A model generated the notes under the pieces. It saw nothing but the letters and a program-made list of their open reading frames with translations, was not told the DNA's origin and did no database searches. DNA of 64,000 nt from Campylobacter canadensis (GTDB lineage: Bacteria > Campylobacterota > Campylobacteria > Campylobacterales > Campylobacteraceae). Numbering within the stretch: the stretch's first letter is position 1; every line of letters begins with the position of its first letter. Of this stretch, positions 56,160-64,000 are shown piece after piece. The stretch spans positions 1,674,001 to 1,738,000 of the forward strand of contig NZ_CP035946.1 in NCBI RefSeq assembly GCF_013177655.1, read 5' to 3'. The translations under genes were made by a program, and so were the position numbers.

Positions 56160-57566
56160 TTAACCTTGTAAGTACTGAATTAAATATGGAGCTTTTGCGT
56201 CTTGTTCTACATATTTATCAGGATTTTTCTTAAACTCATTAAAGCTCTCATCGCTTTCAAAATAATAATTTATTCCATTATATTGATAAGTTCTTTTTGC
56301 TTCTATATTTAAAAATTCTTTTTTGCTAACTGGGTCAATTACCTTTACTTCAACGATTTCACTAAAATAATTTTCTCCATTTTTTATATTTCTAATTTTT
56401 ATTTTAAATAAATTATTTTCTTCATCAATCTCATATTCTAAAGGTTGTGGGTTGCATCCACCATTTTTTCCAACACTAGGTAAAAAAATTCTAACATTGC
56501 AAGCAACACAAAGTAGCTCATCATTTTTTAACACATAGCCTAAATCACCACAAATATTACAATAATCAAATACCGCTACAGGTGTAACCTTACCTTTAAA
56601 TTTATTAATTATAAAAAATCTTATTTTCCTACCACTTGCACTTATGTAAGCATAACGGTGTAATTTGCCATCGCTTACTTCTTGTAAATTAAAAGTAAAA
56701 TAATCTTTAGTATTTGGTGTAATCACCTTAGCTTCATCAATTGTTATTGGTTTTGAATCAACTAAATCATAAAATAAATTCACACAAATAGCGCTAATTG
56801 CTATAACAAAATATAAAGAAAAAAAGGCATTTATTTTATGATTTTTATAAATGGCTTTTCTGTATTCAATATCAAATTCACATAATTTTTCTGTATGTTT
56901 TGACCTTTGTTTTAAGCTTAATGCACAAAATACAAGCCCTAACAATAGCAACAAATAAGGATAAAATTCATAAAAATAATGACTTTTTGAAATATAGCTT
57001 AAAAGCGCTCCATCATAAAATATTTCATCAAAAAAATTTAATAAATCTCTTTTATACATAAATAAACACACAGAACTTAAAGCAATATTTATATATAAAA
57101 TTGTTATTAATAATCTTATTAAAAATGTATTTTTTAAATATTTAAAAGCATTATAAAAACAAGCAAAAAATATTAACGCTATACACAAAGCTAATAGAAT
57201 ATATGCACAATTAATAACGCCTAAAGTATCAAGCAGTGAAGATTCAAATATTAAAAATCCATCGGATTTAAAATAATATCTCATAAATAACGACAAGCTC
57301 AATAAAAATAAACAAATACTTTTAAAAAGATTATTTTTTGCAAAAAGAAATAAAAATAAAGCAATAATTAAAATACAATTTGCGCTAAGTTCTAAATATC
57401 TAATTTGTTTTTCATAAGAAAAAATAAAATATGCAATATAAGCAAAAACAAAGCCTAAAACACTAGCAATAAGCGAAGAAAGAATATTATAATTTTTAGC
57501 ACTATAAGCACAAAAAAAACTTAAAATAAAAACTTCAATAAAAAGATGAACAAAATAAATACTCAC
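56160..57566 (-). CDS. Membrane protein with DUF2318 and YHS-like domains
   Basis: 468 aa. About nine hydrophobic segments occupy residues 1-255. The periplasmic C-terminus has a cysteine-rich DUF2318 domain with CNICG and CVACN (metal or Fe-S ligands) and GGCNP. It ends in a YHS-like unit (TYQYNGINYYFESDESFNEF). Equivalent to Cj1660. It could receive or reduce iron between P19 and the ABC module. It begins 41 bases after P19; the gap holds a hairpin. Confidence 0.85.
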   Translation of the reverse strand: MSIYFVHLFIEVFILSFFCAYSAKNYNILSSLIASVLGFVFAYIAYFIFSYEKQIRYLELSANCILIIALFLFLFAKNNLFKSICLFLLSLSLFMRYYFKSDGFLIFESSLLDTLGVINCAYILLALCIALIFFACFYNAFKYLKNTFLIRLLITILYINIALSSVCLFMYKRDLLNFFDEIFYDGALLSYISKSHYFYEFYPYLLLLLGLVFCALSLKQRSKHTEKLCEFDIEYRKAIYKNHKINAFFSLYFVIAISAICVNLFYDLVDSKPITIDEAKVITPNTKDYFTFNLQEVSDGKLHRYAYISASGRKIRFFIINKFKGKVTPVAVFDYCNICGDLGYVLKNDELLCVACNVRIFLPSVGKNGGCNPQPLEYEIDEENNLFKIKIRNIKNGENYFSEIVEVKVIDPVSKKEFLNIEAKRTYQYNGINYYFESDESFNEFKKNPDKYVEQDAKAPYLIQYLQG

Positions 57567-57579
57567 AAATTTTCCTTAA

Positions 57580-57601
57580 AGCAAGGCAAAAAAGCCTTGC
57601 T
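57580..57601 (-). promoter_or_regulatory. Hairpin between p19 and the DUF2318 gene
   Basis: A perfect 8-bp stem, AGCAAGGC and GCCTTGCT, with a six-base loop lies just after the p19 stop. It is followed by TTTAAGG and not by a T run. In an operon it may protect the upstream part from 3' decay or partly end transcription, raising P19 over the permeases. Confidence 0.7.
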
Positions 57602-57607
57602 AGATTA

Positions 57608-58144
57608 TTATTTATCAGGTGTACCTGTATATTTGAATTTATACTTTACACTAAAAGTATCAAACCATTTATCAACACCTGTTTCCTTATCAACATGGCG
57701 TCCAAAACCTTGTTTTTCAGGATTATCAATTACAAATACTAATTCATAATTACCAATTCCTGTATCCATTTTGATATTTGCACCATAGTGTGGGCCATCA
57801 TCAGCTACCATTGGCATAAGTTTACCAACTTTAGTTTTACCATTATCGGTATTAGTTAATTTATAACCGATTGTTAAATATGGCATCCAAAATCCTTCAG
57901 GAAAACCATTTGGATTTTCTTTAAGTGCGTGAATGTCAGCTTCAAGGTGAATATCTGCTAAAGAAGCAGCTAAATCAATACCTCTTGGCTCCATTTCAAT
58001 TGGCTGTAAATAAACAGCAGCTATTTCCATTCCGTGTAATTTGTAGCTTTCTGCTCCATCAATTGTTGGAATTTCAACTTCACCTGCAATAGCACTACTT
58101 GCTAATAAAGCACCTGCAACTAAACTAAACAATGTCTTTTTCAT
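57608..58144 (-). CDS. p19: Periplasmic iron-transport protein P19 (Tp34/FetP family)
   Basis: 178 aa. Signal peptide 1-20 (cut after AIA). MEIAAVYLQPIEMEP and EADIHALKEN provide Met, Glu and His metal ligands, and GPHYGANI and GFGRHVD add further His, as in C. jejuni P19 and E. coli FetP, which bind copper and iron in a dimer. It hands ferric or ferrous iron to the FTR1-like permease. The start overlaps the permease gene by four bases. Confidence 0.95.
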   Translation of the reverse strand: MKKTLFSLVAGALLASSAIAGEVEIPTIDGAESYKLHGMEIAAVYLQPIEMEPRGIDLAASLADIHLEADIHALKENPNGFPEGFWMPYLTIGYKLTNTDNGKTKVGKLMPMVADDGPHYGANIKMDTGIGNYELVFVIDNPEKQGFGRHVDKETGVDKWFDTFSVKYKFKYTGTPDK

Positions 58145-60231
58145 TGCCTAACTCCTTTTTTTGAATTTGATTTTGTTTGCATATAAAAAACTCCTATTAA
58201 TACTAATAGAAGGATTATTGCCTGTAAGATAAGTGTTTCATAATACGGGTATAAGCCAAGCCAAGTTATAGCATCAAATTTAAAAGGTATAAGATGAAGA
58301 GTAATCACCTTTCCTTCCATAAGCTCCATAATACCCTTGCCTGTAAAAACAAAGCACATATAAAATATTATAAAAGATGTTATAAAGAAAAATTGTTTTA
58401 TAGGAATTCTAATCGCTCCTGCTTTTAATAAAAAGTAAAGTATGATTAAAATTACAATACCTAAAGCAAGACCACCAAGAACTGCACTTAATCCACTTGC
58501 TCCTTTTGAATCAATTAATAAAGCTTGATAAAACAATATAGTTTCAGCGCCTTCTCTAAATACCGCTAAAAATACGCTCCACCATAAAGTTTTCGCACTT
58601 CCATTTGTAATTGCTTGTTTTGCTTGAGATTTAAGATTATCTGCATATTGTTTATTTCTTGCATTGCTAAGTAGCCAAAAGCCAACATAAAATAACAATA
58701 CTACCGCTACAAGCATTGTAACACCTTCTATTAATTCACGACTTTGACCAGAATTGCTTATAAAATATGAAACTACAAAGGCTGTTACAAAAGATAACAC
58801 AATACCTGTTAAAAGTGCTGAATAAGCTATATTTAACCTATCTTTATTACCACTTTGAATTATATATGAAATTATTGCAACTACAATTATTAAAGCCTCT
58901 AAACCTTCTCTTAAAATAATGGTTAAAGCAGATATAAACAAGAATAAAAAAGAAGCATCTTGTAAATTTGGTAATATTGAATCAATTAAATCGTTTAACT
59001 CATCAAAATTCTGTCTTAATTCATCTACACTTGCATTTGCTTTAATTAAAGCTACACCTTTTGAGAATTTTTCTTCAATTGAAAGCTTCACGCCTGAATT
59101 AATAGCACCGATTTTATTTTCCATTCCACTTGCTTCAAAAATATCTAAATATATATCTTGCAAGGTATTTATACTTGTTTTTGTAGCACTATCTTCGTAT
59201 GTGTTTAAAAGATTATTAAGAGCAATTTTTATTTCATCAGCAACCTTGTTGTAATCTTTTGTATCACTTTGTGCTACATAATTTGGCGCATCGATACTTG
59301 CTATATAATCACTTTGAATATGAGTTAAAGCATCAAAAAGCTCATCTAATAGCCTATCACTTTCTTCCCTAAGCTCTTTTTCACTATATTTAGCTTCTCT
59401 AATGCTTGAGCCAAATTGTCTTAATTTAACACGCATATTTATATTTTTATAAGCATTTACAGCAATTTCAAGTTTAGAATTTACATAAAGTGTAGTTCTT
59501 GCATAAGCTATTTCATCTGCTGCTTTTGCATACTCGTTTTGTTTGTATAAAGCTATTGCTTCGCTAAATTTTTCATCAATTAAATCGTACATATATTGTA
59601 ATTTATCATCAATAGCAGATGCTTGTTGTAAGGCATCTAAACTATCATAAACAACTTCTTGCATTTTAGGTTTTACAACTTCGTTGTTTTCTTCTTTTTT
59701 AAGCTGTACTAATTCTTGCTCGTTTTGCTCTTTACATTGAATACTTGCTTCTTCTTTGCTTGCACCAAACATCATTTGTGCTTCAATGCAAGAATTTAAT
59801 AAATTTTTTCTTGCATTTTCTTCAGCTTTAACTTTATCGTAATTTGGGTCTGCTGCAACAGCTACAATTTTAAAGCCGTTTTGAATAATAGGAGTTACTT
59901 CATCTAAATCAAATTTCAATCCATCAATTAAAGCTTCAATTTTACTAAGCTTTTCACCCTTGCCGTAATATGAACGCAAAATAGTAAATTTACGCTCCAT
60001 TAAATAGCCTTTACGACCTATGTTTCTACCTATTGGACCTTCCATATTTTCAAAATGCTGAAAATATGCTTCACTTGCAAGTTGTCTTGCCTCGCTAGCC
60101 TTATTTTGTTTGTAAAGCTCTACTGATTTATCTAATTTTTCAAAAATAATGTCTTTTTCTTTAAAATAATCAACATCATCTCTTGCAAATAAAGAAAATA
60201 CTAAGGTTAAAATAAGAAATATTTGTTTCAT
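58141..60231 (-). CDS. FTR1-family iron permease with periplasmic domain
   Basis: 696 aa. Signal peptide, then a helical periplasmic region (20-425), then seven membrane helices. Two RExxE iron motifs are complete: REGLE at 441-445 and REGAE at 559-563, as in yeast Ftr1 and bacterial FetM/EfeU. A region ENMEGPIGRNIGRKGYLMER (61-80) is a usual feature of the long bacterial form. Equivalent to Cj1658. It is the first gene of the operon, with a Fur-box-like site 58-72 bases upstream. Confidence 0.93.
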   Translation of the reverse strand: MKQIFLILTLVFSLFARDDVDYFKEKDIIFEKLDKSVELYKQNKASEARQLASEAYFQHFENMEGPIGRNIGRKGYLMERKFTILRSYYGKGEKLSKIEALIDGLKFDLDEVTPIIQNGFKIVAVAADPNYDKVKAEENARKNLLNSCIEAQMMFGASKEEASIQCKEQNEQELVQLKKEENNEVVKPKMQEVVYDSLDALQQASAIDDKLQYMYDLIDEKFSEAIALYKQNEYAKAADEIAYARTTLYVNSKLEIAVNAYKNINMRVKLRQFGSSIREAKYSEKELREESDRLLDELFDALTHIQSDYIASIDAPNYVAQSDTKDYNKVADEIKIALNNLLNTYEDSATKTSINTLQDIYLDIFEASGMENKIGAINSGVKLSIEEKFSKGVALIKANASVDELRQNFDELNDLIDSILPNLQDASFLFLFISALTIILREGLEALIIVVAIISYIIQSGNKDRLNIAYSALLTGIVLSFVTAFVVSYFISNSGQSRELIEGVTMLVAVVLLFYVGFWLLSNARNKQYADNLKSQAKQAITNGSAKTLWWSVFLAVFREGAETILFYQALLIDSKGASGLSAVLGGLALGIVILIILYFLLKAGAIRIPIKQFFFITSFIIFYMCFVFTGKGIMELMEGKVITLHLIPFKFDAITWLGLYPYYETLILQAIILLLVLIGVFYMQTKSNSKKGVRQ

Positions 60232-60288
60232 TAAGATTACTCACTTTATGATTTTTTTGCGTGAATAATCTTAAGACAGTTTGGTTAA

Positions 60289-60303
60289 TGAAAATTATTT
60301 TCA
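60289..60303 (-). promoter_or_regulatory. Fur box-like palindrome upstream of the iron operon
   Basis: TGAAAATTATTTTCA is a perfect 7-1-7 inverted repeat that differs from the Fur consensus 7-1-7 (TGATAATnATTATCA) at one base in each arm. It lies in the promoter of the FTR1/P19 operon, which is iron-repressed in C. jejuni. Confidence 0.7.
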
Positions 60304-60314
60304 ATCTTAAATAT

Positions 60315-61676
60315 TTACTTTAAACCGTAAATAAAAATCGCTAAAATAACGATAGGAACAATAAATTTTACATAAGCATACCAAAGTAAAAAAAACTTGC
60401 TTTTTATTTTATTATCATTTGAAATTTCTTTTAAAACTTCATCTTTTTTTAATATCCATCCAACATAAATTGCACAAAAAAGTGCAGTGAGTACAAATAA
60501 AATATTTCCACTAATAAAATCAAATGCGTCAAAAATATTAAGATTAAAGATTTTTACATCATCTAAAACCCCGTAAGTTAGTATACAAGGTATATTACCT
60601 AAAATAAATATTCCGCCTAAAACTAAATTGATTGCTTTATTTTTACTCATTTTAAATTTTTCTTGCAAAACAGAAATAATTACTTGATAAATTGGTAAAG
60701 ATGTTGTAAGTGCTGCTATTAGCAATAATAAAAAGAAAATAATTGCAAATATTGCTCCAAAGTGCATTTTAGAAAATACAATAGGAAGGGTTTTAAATAC
60801 CAATGATGGTCCTGAATCAGGAGCCAAGCCAAAAGAAAATAAAGAAGGAAAAATCATAAATCCTGCTAAAACTGCTATTAAAGTATTTATAACTCCTGTA
60901 ATTACTGCTGTATTTAGCATATTTTCTTTTTTATCTAAATAACTTGATAAGGTTATCATTACCCCAAAACCCAAAGAAAGTGCAAAAAACACTTGCCCTA
61001 AAACCGATAAAAACAATTCTGGAGTTATTTTTGAAAAATTAGGTTTAAGATAAAATTCTATGCCTTGCATTGCTCCATCAAGGGTAATATTTCTAATAAC
61101 CATTGCAAAAAGGCATAAAAATAATAATGGCATTAAATATTTTACAAATCTTTCAATCCCATCAATAATACCCTTTCTTAAAATATACCAATTTATAACA
61201 ACAAATAAAAAGGTAAAAATTCCTATTGCTAAAGGAGAATGCTCTATTGTTTTTTCATAAAATTCTTTTGTAATTTGCGCATTTAAACTTGAGTTTAAAA
61301 CCAAGCCGCTATCGCTAAACATTCCATAAAAAATATAAATAATATAAGAAATAACCCAAGCACCAAGCACCATATAATAAGCCATAATCGCATAAGAACC
61401 TAAAAGTCCAGCATAGCCTATAAACGAATATTTTGAGCTTGTTCCTTTACAAAAAGCATCTACGCTATTTGTGTGTGCTCTTCTACCAATTACATTTTCT
61501 ACTAAAATCATAGGAATTCCAATTAAAATCATGGCTATAACAAAGACTAAAACATAAGCACCACCACCATTTTGACCTACTAAATAAGGAAATCTCCAAG
61601 TAGCTCCAAAACCAATAGTAGCTCCAGCAACGGTTAAAATATAAGTTAATTTGTTAGTCCAAGTTTGTCTTTGCAT
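60315..61676 (-). CDS. Sodium:neurotransmitter symporter-family transporter
   Basis: 453 aa with about 11-12 membrane helices. It starts with the family signature TVAGATIGFGATWRFPYLVG and QNGGGAYV, where the first helix unwinds to bind sodium and substrate (as in LeuT). Bacterial members import amino acids, often tryptophan, tyrosine or others; the substrate here is not clear. Transcribed alone, between the iron operon and galE; the 3' end is 84 bases from the FTR1 start codon. Confidence 0.9.
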   Translation of the reverse strand: MQRQTWTNKLTYILTVAGATIGFGATWRFPYLVGQNGGGAYVLVFVIAMILIGIPMILVENVIGRRAHTNSVDAFCKGTSSKYSFIGYAGLLGSYAIMAYYMVLGAWVISYIIYIFYGMFSDSGLVLNSSLNAQITKEFYEKTIEHSPLAIGIFTFLFVVINWYILRKGIIDGIERFVKYLMPLLFLCLFAMVIRNITLDGAMQGIEFYLKPNFSKITPELFLSVLGQVFFALSLGFGVMITLSSYLDKKENMLNTAVITGVINTLIAVLAGFMIFPSLFSFGLAPDSGPSLVFKTLPIVFSKMHFGAIFAIIFFLLLLIAALTTSLPIYQVIISVLQEKFKMSKNKAINLVLGGIFILGNIPCILTYGVLDDVKIFNLNIFDAFDFISGNILFVLTALFCAIYVGWILKKDEVLKEISNDNKIKSKFFLLWYAYVKFIVPIVILAIFIYGLK

Positions 61677-61770
61677 AATTTATCCTTTGATGATTTTTTT
61701 AAAAAAGTTTTGATTATATAAAAATAAATAAATTTTTATTTAAATGTTGAGTAATTTGATGTTATCAAGA

Positions 61771-61809
61771 AAAAAATAATTAAGAATTTGAGTAAAAATT
61801 ACTCAAATT
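61771..61809 (-). terminator. Terminator overlapping the galE stop
   Basis: AATTTGAGTA and its complement TACTCAAATT (61785-61809) form a 10-bp stem with a five-base loop. On the minus strand it is followed by CTTAATTATTTTTT. The galE TGA lies inside the stem. Confidence 0.75.
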
Positions 61810-62807
61810 CCCTTAATTTGCTTTAAAAATAGCTCCCATTCATAAGCACTCTTGCAAATTAATTTTATATCATCGTATTTTGCTTGCCATTTTGTAAGTT
61901 TTTTAATTTTATCGCAATTTGCAACTAAGCAATCAGGGTCTCCTGCTCTTTTGCCTGCTAGTTCAACATTAAAATCAACCCCGCTTACTTCTTTCATAAT
62001 CTTAATCACCTCTTTAACGCTAGTTCCTTTTGAATAACCTACATTAAAATAATCACTTTTTTTGTTTTCTTTTAAATACTCATAAGCACAAAAATGTGCA
62101 TTAGCTAAATCATCTACATGAATAAAATCTCTAATGCAACTTCCATCAGGGGTATTATATGTATCTCCGTATAAATACATTTTTTCTCTTTGTTTGCTTG
62201 CTGTTTGTGCGGCAATTTTTATTAGCAAGGTGCTAGGATTGTATTGCCCTAGTTTTGCTTGAAGCGATGCTCCTGCTACATTAAAATATCTAAGAGCTAT
62301 GTAATTAAAATCTTGCTTACTATCGCTAAATTCTTTTAGCATCATTTCTCCAATTAATTTTGTGCTACCGTATGGATTAATAGGATTTTTAATATCATCT
62401 TCAAAAATTTCATCTTTAATTAAATTACCATAAGTTGCAGCAGAAGAAGAAAAAATAAAATTATTTATATTATGTAAATTAGCAAATTCTAATAATTTTA
62501 CCATCTTGCAAACATTATTTGTGTAGTATTTTAAAGGATTTTGAGTGCTTTCAAATACTTGAGTATTTGCTGCAAAATGAACTATACATTCAATATTATT
62601 TTCTTTTGCTATTTTTTCTAAAAGATTATTATCCGCAAAATCTCCTTCATAAAAACTAAAATTGCTATTTTGTTTTAAATAATCAACTGCGTATTTTGCC
62701 CCTGTGCTAATATCATCAATCCCAACAACCTTATAACCTCTTTGCATAAAATTATAAGCACAAACAGAGCCAATATACCCAGCAACGCCAGTCATTAAAA
62801 ATGTCAT
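61803..62807 (-). CDS. galE: UDP-glucose 4-epimerase
   Basis: 334 aa short-chain dehydrogenase-type epimerase. [15 protein letters not shown] is the NAD loop, FSSSAATYG has the catalytic Ser and NPYGSTK the Tyr-x3-Lys. [15 protein letters not shown] is typical of GalE. It makes UDP-galactose (or UDP-GalNAc) for LOS, capsule or glycoprotein glycans. It overlaps bioA by four bases (ATGA), an unusual partner, and ends in a terminator. Confidence 0.94.
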   Translation of the reverse strand: MTFLMTGVAGYIGSVCAYNFMQRGYKVVGIDDISTGAKYAVDYLKQNSNFSFYEGDFADNNLLEKIAKENNIECIVHFAANTQVFESTQNPLKYYTNNVCKMVKLLEFANLHNINNFIFSSSAATYGNLIKDEIFEDDIKNPINPYGSTKLIGEMMLKEFSDSKQDFNYIALRYFNVAGASLQAKLGQYNPSTLLIKIAAQTASKQREKMYLYGDTYNTPDGSCIRDFIHVDDLANAHFCAYEYLKENKKSDYFNVGYSKGTSVKEVIKIMKEVSGVDFNVELAGKRAGDPDCLVANCDKIKKLTKWQAKYDDIKLICKSAYEWELFLKQIKGI

Positions 62808-64000
62808 AAAATCTCCTTTAAAATTAAGTGTAAATTATTTATTACATAATCAATCTCATCATTATTAATTATGTAAGGCGGCATAAAATAAATAGTTTTT
62901 GCTAAAGGTCTTAATAATAAGCCTTTTTCTAAAGCTTTTTGCTTTATTAAGCTTGTAAAATTATTTATATTACAATCTACATCAAAGGCAAAAACCATAC
63001 CACAATGCCTTAAATTTTTAACTTCTTTGTAGTTTAAAAATTCTTGCCACCTTTTAAAAATATAAGCGGATTTTATTTTATTTACATTAATAACATCTTC
63101 ATTTTCAAAAATATCAAGCACCGCATTTGCACAAGCACAAGCCAAAGCATTTCCTGTATATGAATGAGAATGCAAAAAAGACCTTTTATAATCTCCATAA
63201 AATTCATCATACACACAATCTTTTAGCATAACAACACTAAGCGGTAAATATCCGCCGCTAATTGCCTTGCTTAAACATAAAAAATCAGGCACAATATCAC
63301 TTTGCATATAAGCAAACATTGTTGAAGTCCTTGCAAAACCTACTGCAATTTCATCAAAAATAATATCAACATCATATTCTTTTGCCATTCTTACTGCTTT
63401 ATTTAAATATTCAACCTTGTACATATTCATATTACCTGCACATTGAATTAAAGGCTCAATAATAAAAGCACTTATTTTATCTGCATATTTTTTTAAAATA
63501 TCTTCTAATGCCTTTAAATACGATGAAAAATCGCTATCATTAAAGCTTGGCACTGGGGTAAAAATATTTTTAATTAATAAATCTTTGTAAGTATTTTTAT
63601 AAATTCCAACATCGCTAATGCTTAAAGCAGCTATTGTTTCTCCGTGATAAGAATTACTTAAAGATAAAAATAATTCCTTTTTTTTGCCTTGTAAAAAATT
63701 TTTATGAAAACTCATTTTCAAGGCTATTTCAACGGCACTTGAGCCATTATCTGCAAAAAAACATTTTTGGAAATTATTATTATTAATTTCGCATAATCTT
63801 TTTGACAAATCAACAATTGGCTTATGTGTAAAACCTGCTAAAATGATGTGTTCTAGGCAATCAATTTGCTCTTTTAGCTTTTTACCAATATACTCATTTT
63901 GATGTCCAAAAATATTCACCCACCAAGAACTAATGCAGTCAATGTAGGCTTTATCATTAAAATCATACAAATACACGCCTTTTGCACTTTTTATAGGCAA
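62804..64000 (-). CDS. bioA: Adenosylmethionine-8-amino-7-oxononanoate aminotransferase (5' end missing)
   Basis: 398 codons of a roughly 420-codon gene; the start lies right of the window. The class III aminotransferase of biotin synthesis converts KAPA to DAPA with S-adenosylmethionine. [15 protein letters not shown] is BioA-specific; [21 protein letters not shown] and [16 protein letters not shown] follow, and the PLP lysine is in LSKAISGGY. The gene overlaps galE, so biotin and sugar functions share a transcript. Confidence 0.93.
   Translation of the reverse strand: MPIKSAKGVYLYDFNDKAYIDCISSWWVNIFGHQNEYIGKKLKEQIDCLEHIILAGFTHKPIVDLSKRLCEINNNNFQKCFFADNGSSAVEIALKMSFHKNFLQGKKKELFLSLSNSYHGETIAALSISDVGIYKNTYKDLLIKNIFTPVPSFNDSDFSSYLKALEDILKKYADKISAFIIEPLIQCAGNMNMYKVEYLNKAVRMAKEYDVDIIFDEIAVGFARTSTMFAYMQSDIVPDFLCLSKAISGGYLPLSVVMLKDCVYDEFYGDYKRSFLHSHSYTGNALACACANAVLDIFENEDVINVNKIKSAYIFKRWQEFLNYKEVKNLRHCGMVFAFDVDCNINNFTSLIKQKALEKGLLLRPLAKTIYFMPPYIINNDEIDYVINNLHLILKEIL

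Overview
The window is AT-rich, densely coded DNA from an epsilonproteobacterium, most probably a Campylobacter or close relative. Supporting signs are the seven- to eight-gene FTR1/P19/ABC/thioredoxin iron locus in the order known from Campylobacter jejuni, the ileS-(34 aa membrane peptide)-gatA arrangement, many G8-G10 homopolymer tracts of the phase-variation kind, a 23S rRNA intervening sequence in the helix-45 position, and Campylobacter-like CinA, FliQ, McrBC and autotransporter genes. I cannot name the species.

Layout. 1-1219: the start of a P4-type integrase next to tRNA-Arg(CCT), the edge of an island that continues off the left side. 1408-10245: an outer-membrane TraF/FadL-like barrel, then a two-component system divergent from a ttrBCA tetrathionate reductase operon. 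10283-16577: accessory surface region with a PH-domain membrane protein behind a G10/-10 promoter, an autotransporter barrel fragment, two large BspA-type leucine-rich-repeat proteins, and a type II NADH dehydrogenase that lacks a normal start codon. 16711-22260: a decaying island with a Panacea (DUF4065) gene abutting a coiled-coil membrane protein, a ruined type III restriction gene, a PAP2 phosphatase, a DUF1090 protein, gene remnants and several short tandem repeats.

22264-32131: 5S, 23S, then 4.7 kb of protein genes (pseudopilin, broken acetylation partner, MBOAT O-acyltransferase, HEPN-like membrane protein), then tRNA-Ala and 16S, all on the minus strand. The rRNA operon is thus split; a 43-base leader is found upstream of both 16S and 23S, so the halves may be transcribed separately. 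32159-37547: an ugd / dual GT2 glycosyltransferase / two sulfotransferase operon carrying four G tracts, suggesting a phase-variable, possibly sulfated, uronic-acid glycan.

37613-45241: housekeeping (YceI, diguanylate cyclase, FliQ, CinA-like, IleS, GatA, RNase P RNA). 45243-48437: a McrBC type IV restriction system whose mcrC is split by a one-base slip. 48659-52142: a coiled-coil autotransporter, a SIMPL protein and Dcd. 52185-60303: the iron-uptake operon led by a Fur-box-like palindrome. 60315-64000: a sodium symporter, GalE and the start-less part of BioA.

The recurring theme is hypermutable G tracts. Eight are present, and several sit directly against a TATAAT-like -10 element rather than inside a reading frame, pointing to switching of promoters, of translation coupling and of coding frames for surface functions.
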